Below are positions 1-6,628 of a stretch of 13,607 nucleotides of DNA, in pieces (within the stretch, counting starts at the first letter, position 1; every line of letters begins with the position of its first letter). Position numbers and translations under genes: made by a program. The stretch comes from Comamonadaceae bacterium CG_4_10_14_3_um_filter_60_75. Lineage in GTDB: Bacteria > Pseudomonadota > Gammaproteobacteria > Burkholderiales > Burkholderiaceae_C. The notes under the pieces were generated by a model. The model was given only the letters and a program-made list of their open reading frames with translations. It ran no database searches and had not been told where the DNA came from. The stretch covers positions 1-13,607 of the forward strand of contig PFKL01000100.1 of assembly GCA_002784245.1 (NCBI GenBank). Reading direction: 5' to 3'.

Positions 1-311
1 TGTTTCACTCGCTGGGTTACAAGACCGATTTCCGCGAGTACCGCACTGCTTTTAACCGCCATTTCAACTGTGTTTTGCCAGATTTCCCGGCCTACCATCT
101 GGAAGGCCGGGACCTGTCGGCCTACGCCGACGAGCTCGCGCGTCTGACACAGGTCTGGAATCGCAAGGAAGTCATGGCTTACCTCAATGCCTGTATCTAC
201 CGTGCCGAGCAGGCGTCAGCACAGCCGTCGTTCGAGTTGGCAGCGTTCCGAGACCTGCTGCTGCTGTACGCGATTGCAGAGCAAGTGGTGGGTCAAGGCA
301 ACCCGGCCTGA
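1..311 (+). CDS. 3' end of an unrecognised protein gene (partial)
   Basis: An open frame runs from base 3 to a TGA at 309-311 and encodes the last 102 residues of a protein whose start lies before the window. I do not recognise the family. The visible part is soluble-looking and mostly helical, with aromatic and charged residues near its beginning (HSLGYKTDFREYRTAFNRHF) and a hydrophobic helix near the end (LLLLYAIAEQVV). It has no signal peptide, membrane segment or metal-binding cluster. A TTG at 75 could serve as a start, but the frame is open upstream to the window edge and the residues before it look like ordinary coding sequence, so I read this as a C-terminus rather than a 78-residue protein. 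It converges on the CWC-protein gene with only four bases between the two stop codons, both inside a perfect palindrome. Confidence 0.7.
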   Translation, partial: FHSLGYKTDFREYRTAFNRHFNCVLPDFPAYHLEGRDLSAYADELARLTQVWNRKEVMAYLNACIYRAEQASAQPSFELAAFRDLLLLYAIAEQVVGQGNPA

Positions 312-323
312 CCGGTCAGGCCG
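304..323. terminator. Perfect palindrome spanning both convergent stop codons
   Basis: Bases 304-323 form a perfect 20-base inverted repeat. The left half is CGGCCTGACC and the right half is its exact reverse complement. In RNA this would fold as an eight-pair GC-rich stem with a CCGG loop, from either strand. The TGA ending the plus-strand gene (309-311) lies in the left half and the stop of the minus-strand CWC gene (316-318) lies in the right half. No T-tract follows on either side, so it is not a textbook intrinsic terminator. A bidirectional terminator or RNA 3'-end stabiliser is the likeliest role, by inference from position. Confidence 0.5.
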
Positions 324-537
324 CGCTCGCAGCCTGGATACAGGCTGCACACACGCAGGCACGGTTCACATCTGCTGCGGCAATCCGGTCCAACAATGCT
401 TTGGGGATGTTTTCAGTGCTGCACCAGCACGGCGGTTGTTTGACTCCGGTTTGGCGTTCCAATTCCATGGCGCACTGGTTGGGTTGACCGCACAGTGGGC
501 AGCGCTGCGGCGCGGTCGCTGCGGTGGTGTCGGTCAT
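316..537 (-). CDS. Cysteine-rich CWC family protein
   Basis: A 73-residue protein with eight cysteines: C13 and C16 (CPLC), C22, C37 and C39 (the CWC motif, in PPCWC), then C61, C63 and C66 (CVCAAC). This spacing matches the small proteobacterial cysteine-rich CWC family, presumed to bind zinc or another metal and of unknown function. There is no signal peptide, so it is probably cytosolic. The ATG overlaps the rsmI stop by four bases (ATGA), so translation is probably coupled to rsmI and the two form one minus-strand operon. Calling it metal-binding is inference from the paired cysteines. Confidence 0.85.
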   Translation of the reverse strand: MTDTTAATAPQRCPLCGQPNQCAMELERQTGVKQPPCWCSTENIPKALLDRIAAADVNRACVCAACIQAASAA

Positions 538-1487
538 GGTGAATCTTTCAGCGTGAGTGCCAGTTCGTACAGCGCGTTGCGCGGCTCGCCGGTAATCTCG
601 GCTGCCAGCTTGACCGCCGTTTTGAGGGGCAGTTCGGCCAGCAGTAATTGCAGCACGCGTGGCTGTGGTGTAGCGGCGGTCTCCGCTGCGCCCGGGTGCA
701 GCACCAAGGCAAATTCGCCCCGCGTCCGATTGGCGTCTTGCGCCAACCAGCCGGCGAAGTCAGCCGCTGCCAGTGTGACGATATCTTCAAATTGCTTGGT
801 CAGTTCGCGACCCACCGTCAGTGGGCGCTGGCCGAGTGCTGCCAGTGCTTGTGCCAGCGCCTCGACGCGGTGGGGTGCTTCCAGCAGCACCACCGTCCGT
901 GGCTCAGCGGCCAGGGCTTGGACGGCAGCGTTGCGCTCGGACGTCTTGCTGGGTAAAAAACCGACGAACAAAAAACCGCTACCGTGGTCGGCATCCTGTG
1001 CCAGTCCGGCCACACTGAGCGCAGTGGTTACGCTGCTGGCGCCGGGCAGGGGTACCACATTCAGGCCGGCTTGTACGACACCAGCCACCAGGCGGGCGCC
1101 GGGGTCACTGATGGCGGGTGTGCCTGCGTCGCTGACGTAGGCTACGCGGACACCCTGGCGTAATCGATCGACCACGCTGCCCATGGCCTGCGCCTCGTTG
1201 TGCTGATGCACCGCCAGCAACTGTGCCGCGGACTTGTCGATGCCGTAGGCCCGCAGCAGCGCCTGGGTGTGGCGCGTGTCTTCACAGGCAATCACATCAA
1301 CCAGCTGCAGCACGTGCAACGCCCGCAGTGTGATGTCAGCGAGGTTGCCGATCGGCGTGGCCACCACATAAAGCGCGCCGGCCGGATAATTCTGACTGGC
1401 GGCAGCGTCGTGCGCTGCGTGCAGTGCCGTGGCAAAGGTTCCCGCCAGTCGGGATGGAGGAGGGGTGGTCAATGGGTCTACTTTCAA
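534..1487 (-). CDS. rsmI: 16S rRNA (cytidine-1402-2'-O)-methyltransferase RsmI
   Basis: RsmI transfers a methyl group from S-adenosylmethionine to the 2'-OH of C1402 in the decoding centre of 16S rRNA, acting in the cytosol. The product belongs to the SAM-dependent tetrapyrrole-methylase fold. The family core starts at about residue 38 with LYVVATPIGNLADITLRAL, followed by ACEDTRHTQ (67-75), the glycine-rich YVSDAGTPAISDPG (117-130), PLPGASS (147-152), GFLPSK (176-181) and LLEAPHR (201-207). The full frame of 317 residues is slightly longer than usual because about 35 weakly conserved residues precede the core. The start is uncertain: no ATG lies before the core, the only upstream options are TTG at 1487 or TTG at 1472, and neither has a strong ribosome binding site. 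With the 1487 start, the gene overlaps divergent yraN by 16 bases. Function is secure; the N-terminus is not. Confidence 0.95.
   Translation of the reverse strand: MKVDPLTTPPPSRLAGTFATALHAAHDAAASQNYPAGALYVVATPIGNLADITLRALHVLQLVDVIACEDTRHTQALLRAYGIDKSAAQLLAVHQHNEAQAMGSVVDRLRQGVRVAYVSDAGTPAISDPGARLVAGVVQAGLNVVPLPGASSVTTALSVAGLAQDADHGSGFLFVGFLPSKTSERNAAVQALAAEPRTVVLLEAPHRVEALAQALAALGQRPLTVGRELTKQFEDIVTLAAADFAGWLAQDANRTRGEFALVLHPGAAETAATPQPRVLQLLLAELPLKTAVKLAAEITGEPRNALYELALTLKDSP
1456..1474 (+). promoter_or_regulatory. Strong Shine-Dalgarno fixing the yraN start
   Basis: GGAGGAGGGG at 1456-1465 lies just upstream of the ATG at 1472, with a six-base gap from the end of the purine run. Two in-frame ATGs further upstream (1424 and 1454) lack such a site and lie in the rsmI coding region, so 1472 is the preferred yraN start. 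Confidence 0.7.
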
Positions 1488-1867
1488 AAAATTCGCCGCT
1501 GGCGCCAGCCACGACCAAACAACGCGGTGACGCCGCCGAGGCGCTGGCTCTGCAGCACCTGCAACGCGCCGGGTTGCTGCTATTGCAGCGCAATTATCGG
1601 ACGCCTGGGCGCGGTGGCGGCGAGATCGATCTGATCATGCGTGCACCCGACGGCACTTGCGTGTTTGTCGAGGTGCGTCAGCGTCGCAGCACCAGTCACG
1701 GCGGCGCAGCCGCCAGCGTCAGCATCACCAAGCAACGCCGCATCGTCTTTGCCGCGCGCCACTACCTGCTGCGGCAAGCATCACTGCCGCCGTGCCGGTT
1801 TGACGTGGTTGCTGTCGATAGCGGCGCCGTCCAATGGATTCAGGGTGCTTTTGACGCCCCAACGTGA
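1472..1867 (+). CDS. yraN: YraN/UPF0102 family endonuclease-like protein
   Basis: A 131-residue UPF0102 protein, the usual family length (about 110-130). The family has a restriction-endonuclease-like (Holliday-junction-resolvase-like) fold but no settled function. The N-terminal helix is KQRGDAAEALALQHLQRAG (16-34), followed by the family motif NYRTPGRGGGEIDLI (41-55), supplying E51 and D53, and then FVEVR (65-69), where E67 completes the acidic trio. The arginine at 69 replaces the lysine of a canonical E-x-K nuclease motif, a substitution common in this family. The start at 1472 is chosen for its strong ribosome binding site. The gene diverges from rsmI with overlapping 5' ends and lies 72 bases upstream of the SIS-domain gene, as in the enterobacterial yraN-diaA arrangement. 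Confidence 0.92.
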   Translation: MGLLSKNSPLAPATTKQRGDAAEALALQHLQRAGLLLLQRNYRTPGRGGGEIDLIMRAPDGTCVFVEVRQRRSTSHGGAAASVSITKQRRIVFAARHYLLRQASLPPCRFDVVAVDSGAVQWIQGAFDAPT

Positions 1868-1926
1868 CAGTGGGGGTCAAAGCGCCGCCGCTCTCCTTTT
1901 TAAGCTGGGGATAAGCCGCACGCAGG

Positions 1927-1939
1927 TATCATCGCGCCC
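1927..1939 (+). promoter_or_regulatory. Candidate -10 element immediately before the diaA-like start
   Basis: TATCAT at 1927-1932 resembles a -10 hexamer and ends seven bases before the ATG at 1940. No purine-rich ribosome binding site lies between them, and no convincing -35 hexamer is visible 16-18 bases upstream. If the element is active, transcription would begin at or next to the start codon and the mRNA would be leaderless. This rests on a short motif only. Confidence 0.25.
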
Positions 1940-2539
1940 ATGCTGGAACAACGTATTCAACAACACTTTATCGACAGTGCCGACCTCAAGTACCAGGCCG
2001 CGCCAGTCTTGAGCAAACCCATTGCCGACGCGGTGCAAGCCTTGTTGGCCTGTGTCACCAGCGGCGCCAAGGTGCTCAGCTGCGGCAATGGTGGCTCGGC
2101 CGCCGACGCACAACATTTTGCCGCCGAATTTGTCGGCCGCTTTGAGCGTGAGCGCCCGGAACTCGCGGCCATTGCGCTCACCACCGACAGCTCGATCCTG
2201 ACGGCCATTGCCAACGATTACGACTTCAATGTTGTGTTTTCGCGCCAGGTGCGTGCGTTGGGGCAGCCCGGTGACGTGTTGCTGGCCATCTCCACCAGCG
2301 GTGACTCAGGCAACGTGCTGGCGGCGATCGAAGCTGCGCATGAGCGCGACATGGTGGTCATTGGCCTCAGCGGTCGCGGTGGCGGCAAAATGGCGCGCGC
2401 CTTGCGCGACACTGACGTGCACATCTGCGTTCCGCACGAGCGCACTGCCCGCATTCAAGAGGTTCATCTGCTGACGCTGCACTGCCTGTGTGACGCGGTG
2501 GATGATTTGTTACTTGGCGATTCTGAAAGCATGGCATGA
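1940..2539 (+). CDS. diaA: SIS-domain protein, DiaA/GmhA family
   Basis: A 199-residue single SIS-domain protein. The phosphosugar-binding motif SCGNGGSAADAQHFAAE spans 47-63, a second loop LAISTSGDSGN spans 115-125, and the C-terminal RIQEVHLLTLHCLCD spans 171-185. In E. coli the gene at this position is diaA, whose product binds the initiator DnaA and promotes its assembly at oriC. The close paralogue GmhA isomerises sedoheptulose 7-phosphate for lipopolysaccharide heptose synthesis. Overall similarity and context (yraN upstream, dolP-like downstream with a four-base overlap) favour DiaA. However, E63 and H181 match the positions of the GmhA catalytic residues Glu65 and His180, which as I recall are Ser and Asn in E. 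coli DiaA. Isomerase activity therefore cannot be excluded, and many homologues are annotated as phosphoheptose isomerase. Confidence 0.88.
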   Translation: MLEQRIQQHFIDSADLKYQAAPVLSKPIADAVQALLACVTSGAKVLSCGNGGSAADAQHFAAEFVGRFERERPELAAIALTTDSSILTAIANDYDFNVVFSRQVRALGQPGDVLLAISTSGDSGNVLAAIEAAHERDMVVIGLSGRGGGKMARALRDTDVHICVPHERTARIQEVHLLTLHCLCDAVDDLLLGDSESMA

Positions 2540-3186
2540 ACAAACAAACGATCAAGCATTGGGTGATGCTACTGGCCTTGACCGGCAGCGTGACTGTCGG
2601 CCTGAGTGGCTGTTTCCCAGTGATCATGGGTGGTGCAGTCGTGGGTGGGCTGGTGGCCACCGACCGGCGCACGGCCGGTGCCCAGCTGGAAGACGAAACC
2701 ATTGAATTGCGCGCGGCCAGTCGTATCCGGGACAACCTGGGTGATCGGGTGCACGTCAACGTCAACAGCTACAACCGTCGTGTCCTGCTCACCGGTGAAG
2801 TGCCCAACGTGCAAGACAAACTGCTGGTGGAACAGGTGGTGTCGCGGGTAGAGAACGTGCAGTCGGTCGTCAATGAGCTGGCCGAACTGGGTAAAGCGAC
2901 GCTCGCCCAGCGTTCGTCCGACACGCTGGTGACTGGCCGCGTCAAGGCCGGTTTGGTGGACGCCAAAGAGCTGTATGCCAATGCCTTCAAGGTAGTGACC
3001 GAGCGCGGCACGACTTACCTGATGGGCCGTGTCACACAGCGTGAAGCCGATCGCGCCACCGAAATCGCCCGCTCGACCAGCGGCGTGCAAAAAGTGGTGC
3101 GCGTCTTCGAGATCATCAGCGAAGACGAGCTGCGCAACCTGCTGCCGCAGCCCGCACCTGAAGGCAAGACCAACACGCCACTGTAG
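2536..3186 (+). CDS. dolP: BON-domain outer-membrane lipoprotein (DolP/YraP-like)
   Basis: A 216-residue lipoprotein. Residues 8-25 form a hydrophobic signal peptide ending in the lipobox LSGC, so C26 would be lipidated; the +2 residue is Phe, not Asp, which predicts outer-membrane sorting by Lol. A glycine-rich linker (about 30-45) precedes two BON domains at about 52-118 and 129-196, each with the typical pattern ending in VxxVVN or VQKVVRVF. Two BON domains behind a lipobox is the architecture of DolP (YraP), which supports outer-membrane integrity and BAM function in enterobacteria. The ATG overlaps the diaA-like stop by four bases (ATGA), so the two genes are probably translationally coupled. 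A short polar tail (204-216) follows the second BON domain. Equating the function with DolP rests on architecture plus gene order. Confidence 0.92.
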   Translation: MNKQTIKHWVMLLALTGSVTVGLSGCFPVIMGGAVVGGLVATDRRTAGAQLEDETIELRAASRIRDNLGDRVHVNVNSYNRRVLLTGEVPNVQDKLLVEQVVSRVENVQSVVNELAELGKATLAQRSSDTLVTGRVKAGLVDAKELYANAFKVVTERGTTYLMGRVTQREADRATEIARSTSGVQKVVRVFEIISEDELRNLLPQPAPEGKTNTPL

Positions 3187-3189
3187 TTG

Positions 3190-3313
3190 CCGCAAGTCGG
3201 AACAGTTCACTAACAGCAGCTCAAACCGCGAACACCGCAGAACTGGTTTTGCCGGGCTGGAGGTGTTGCCCCCTTGAGGGTGTGACGCGCTGCCAGCGTG
3301 GCTCAGGGGGAAT
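3190..3313. repeat. Intergenic hairpin repeat, copy A; probable bidirectional terminator
   Basis: The 127-base gap between two convergent genes holds a GC-rich, partly repeated element. Its core (about 3239-3257, ending TTTTGCCGGGC) matches the core of copy B in the pilT-pilU gap. It is followed by a long imperfect hairpin: CCCCC-T-TGAG at 3269-3278 pairs with CTCAGGGGG at 3302-3310, with one bulge. An inner ACGC/GCGT stem (3285-3288 and 3296-3299) surrounds a seven-base loop. The position between convergent genes fits a bidirectional terminator. From memory, similar elements are scattered through Comamonadaceae intergenic regions. Confidence 0.55.
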
Positions 3314-4231
3314 TTACTTCAGTCGTTTGATCAGGCTGGAGGTGTCCCAGCGCCGTCCGCCCATTTGCTGGATGTCGGCGTAGAACTGGTCGATCAAGGC
3401 GGTGGCCGGCAGGCGCGCACCGTTGCGCTTGGCCTCGTCGAGCACCAGACCCAGGTCCTTGCGCATCCAGTCCACGGCAAAACCGAAATCAAATTTGTCG
3501 GCGACCATGGTTTTGCCCCGGTTGTCCATTTGCCAGCTTTGCGCGGCGCCTTTGCCAATCACATCGAGCACCAGGTTCATGTCCAGACCCGCTTTCTGGC
3601 CAAAGGCAATCGCTTCAGCCAGGCCTTGCACCAGGCCTGCAATGGTAATCTGGTTGACCATTTTGGCCAGCTGGCCGGCACCGCTGTCGCCCAGGTAGGT
3701 AAACGCTTTGGAGAACGCCATCGCCACCGGCAGTGCAGCATCAAATGGGGCTTTGTCACCGCCACACATGACGGTCAAGGCGCCGTTTTGCGCACCGGCC
3801 TGGCCACCTGAGACTGGCGCGTCGACAAACTGCAGGCCCAGCGTTTTCGCTTTGGCGTAAAGCTCGCGCGCGACGTTGGCCGAGGCGGTGGTGTGGTCGA
3901 CCAGAATGGCGCCCGCTTGCATGCCGGCGAAGGCGCCGTCTGGACCCAGCACGACGCTGCGCAGGTCGTCGTCATTGCCAACGCAGCAAAAGACGATATC
4001 GACGCCTTTGGCCGCCTCGCGCGGCGTGCCGGCGTGCGCCAGCTGACCGCTGGCACCGGCGGCTTGCGCGTACGCATTGCACCAAGCGACCGCTTTGGCA
4101 GCGGTTCGGTTGTAAACCGTGACGTTGTGACCCGCCTGTGCCAGGTGTCCGGCCATCGGGTAACCCATGACGCCCAAGCCCAAAAAGGCGACGCGGCGCG
4201 CGGAAATCGGTTCGTAAGTTCTGCTGGTCAT
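3314..4231 (-). CDS. NAD(P)-dependent beta-hydroxyacid dehydrogenase (3-hydroxyisobutyrate dehydrogenase family)
   Basis: A 305-residue oxidoreductase of the 3-hydroxyisobutyrate dehydrogenase / tartronate-semialdehyde reductase family. The Rossmann motif is GLGVMGYPMAGHL (18-30). NRT after the second strand (YNRT, 40-43) is the usual signature of NADP preference. Substrate-binding DAPVSGGQAGAQNGALT spans 137-153 and the catalytic segment GQLAKMVNQ spans 186-194, with K190 the expected general acid/base and N193 beside it. K258 in WMRKDL is the other conserved lysine. The ATG at 4231 is preceded by GAAGGA at a good distance; the open frame runs further up to 4444, but that extension only shadows pilU. 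The start lies 22 bases after the pilU stop on the same strand, so co-transcription with pilTU is likely although no functional link is obvious. The exact substrate cannot be told from sequence. Confidence 0.9.
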   Translation of the reverse strand: MTSRTYEPISARRVAFLGLGVMGYPMAGHLAQAGHNVTVYNRTAAKAVAWCNAYAQAAGASGQLAHAGTPREAAKGVDIVFCCVGNDDDLRSVVLGPDGAFAGMQAGAILVDHTTASANVARELYAKAKTLGLQFVDAPVSGGQAGAQNGALTVMCGGDKAPFDAALPVAMAFSKAFTYLGDSGAGQLAKMVNQITIAGLVQGLAEAIAFGQKAGLDMNLVLDVIGKGAAQSWQMDNRGKTMVADKFDFGFAVDWMRKDLGLVLDEAKRNGARLPATALIDQFYADIQQMGGRRWDTSSLIKRLK

Positions 4232-4253
4232 GCAATATCCTTCAAAAAAGCAT

Positions 4254-5390
4254 TCAGATGATGGTGAGATTTTCGGTGCCCGCGGCCAGGTTGGTGTTTT
4301 TGGCACGTTTGCCGTTGAGCTTGATCTGCAAGCGCAGGTCGTTGACCGAGTCGGCGTTGCGCAGCGCGTCCTCGTAGGTGATTTCTTCAGCTTCGTAGGC
4401 GTTGAACAGCGCCTGGTCAAACGTCTGCATGCCGATATTGGCACTCTTCTTCATCACCTCTTTGATCTCGGCAACCTCGCCCTTGAAAATCAGATCGGCA
4501 ATCAGCGGCGAATTGAGCATGATCTCCACCACCGCGGTGCGGCCTTTGCCGTCGGGCTTGATGATCAGCCGTTGCGACACCATCGCCTTGAGGTTGAGCG
4601 ACAAGTCCATCAGTACCTGCTGGTGCCGGTCTTCGGGGAAAAAATTGATGATGCGGTCGATCGCCTGGTTGGTGCTGTTGGCGTGCAATGTGGCAAGACA
4701 CAGGTGGCCGGTCTCGGCGAAGTTGACGGCCAGGTCCATCGTTTCCCGGTCACGAATTTCACCCATCAGGATCACATCGGGTGCCTGACGCAGCGTGTTC
4801 TTCAGCGCAGCGCCCCAGCTGTCGGTGTCAATGCCGACCTCGCGCTGTGTCACCACGCAATTCTTGTGCGCGTGCACAAACTCGATCGGGTCTTCTACGG
4901 TGATGATGTGGCCATAGGTGGTTTCGTTGCGGTGGTCGACCATCGCCGCCAGCGTGGTCGTTTTGCCGGAGCCGGTGGCGCCAACGATGATGCACAGGCC
5001 GCGCTTGGTGTTGACGATGTCCTTGAGGATCGGCGGCAGCTTCATGTCGTCGATGGTCGGCAGCTTGTTCGGAATGGTGCGCAGCACCAGACCCACCTTG
5101 CCCTGCTGCATGAACGCATTGGCACGAAAACGCCCCAAGACAGGCGGTGCAATGGCAAAGTTGCATTCCTTGGTGCGCTCAAATTCGGCCACCTGGCGGT
5201 CGTTCATGATGGAACGCGCCAGCGCAATGGTGTGCGTGCCGTTGAGCGGCTGCGGCGATACCTTGGTGATCTTGCCGTCGACCTTGATCGCTGGTGGCAA
5301 ATCAGCTGTCAAAAACAAGTCGCTCCCGCCACGCCCGACCATCAGCTTGAGCAGGTCGGTAATGAATGTGGTTGCCTGATCGCGTTCCAT
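4254..5390 (-). CDS. pilU: Type IV pilus retraction ATPase PilU
   Basis: A 378-residue hexameric secretion-type ATPase. PilU is the accessory motor that works with PilT to depolymerise type IV pili at the inner-membrane base, supporting twitching, surface sensing and DNA uptake. Motifs are Walker A GATGSGKTT (137-145, K143), the Asp box TVEDPIEFVH (164-173), Walker B VILMGEIRD (206-214, E211) and the His box TGHLCLATLH (227-236). The segment corresponding to the PilT AIRNLIRE retraction motif has become LIADLIFKGE (296-305), and a charged C-terminal tail extends beyond the PilT length; both fit PilU rather than a second PilT. The ATG at 5390 has GAAGGAG seven bases upstream. It lies 156 bases downstream of pilT, the usual pilTU order. 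Confidence 0.96.
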   Translation of the reverse strand: MERDQATTFITDLLKLMVGRGGSDLFLTADLPPAIKVDGKITKVSPQPLNGTHTIALARSIMNDRQVAEFERTKECNFAIAPPVLGRFRANAFMQQGKVGLVLRTIPNKLPTIDDMKLPPILKDIVNTKRGLCIIVGATGSGKTTTLAAMVDHRNETTYGHIITVEDPIEFVHAHKNCVVTQREVGIDTDSWGAALKNTLRQAPDVILMGEIRDRETMDLAVNFAETGHLCLATLHANSTNQAIDRIINFFPEDRHQQVLMDLSLNLKAMVSQRLIIKPDGKGRTAVVEIMLNSPLIADLIFKGEVAEIKEVMKKSANIGMQTFDQALFNAYEAEEITYEDALRNADSVNDLRLQIKLNGKRAKNTNLAAGTENLTII

Positions 5391-5546
5391 ACGAAAACTC
5401 CTTCATTTAACCGGGTGCGTGCGTTTACCAGGGCAGCAAAGCGCGAACCGCCGTGAAACCGGCTTTGCCGGGCCACTGGCCCCGCCTCTGACGGCTGGCG
5501 GGTGAAGCGGCCACACGAAGTGGGCAAGCCGGGGGGTGTGCCATCT
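5391..5546. repeat. Intergenic hairpin repeat, copy B, between pilT and pilU
   Basis: This 156-base gap carries an element related to copy A near 3190-3313. The shared core is at about 5451-5473 (ending CTTTGCCGGGCC), with further similarity upstream (GCGCGAACCGCC versus CCGCGAACACCGC). A GC-rich, partly self-complementary stretch to about 5540 follows, including CCAC/GTGG around ACGAA (5511-5514 and 5520-5523). The end next to pilU contains that gene's ribosome binding site. Because pilT and pilU point the same way, the structure may attenuate or process the pilT-pilU transcript rather than end it fully. Repeat status rests on the two copies here plus recall of such elements in related genomes. 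Confidence 0.5.
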
Positions 5547-6590
<1,044 letters not shown>

Positions 6591-6628
6591 AAAACCCCCT
6601 CATCATTTGTTACGCCAGTGAGATTATG
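6591..6628 (-). promoter_or_regulatory. Compact divergent start region of pilT and yggS with candidate pilT -10
   Basis: Only 35 bases (6591-6625) separate the GTG of pilT from the ATG of yggS. On the minus strand CATAAT (complement of 6623-6628) differs from the -10 consensus at one position, and it overlaps the yggS start codon. No good -35 hexamer is visible 16-18 bases further out. If the hexamer is active, the pilT promoter lies inside the 5' end of yggS. The yggS promoter would likewise have to overlap the pilT start. Confidence 0.25.

Noticed and set aside
187..1140. Long plus-strand open frame opposite rsmI and the CWC gene
   Set aside because: Its composition (Ser/Ala/Arg-rich, no recognisable motif) is typical of antisense frames in GC-rich DNA, and it overlies two well-supported genes.
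4232..4444. N-terminal extension of the beta-hydroxyacid dehydrogenase
   Set aside because: The added 71 residues are Arg/Thr/Pro-rich and overlap pilU; the ATG at 4231 has a good ribosome binding site and fits the family start.
4230..5456. 408-residue plus-strand open frame opposite pilU
   Set aside because: It lies wholly antisense to pilU, which has every ATPase motif; the frame has no ribosome binding site or family features.
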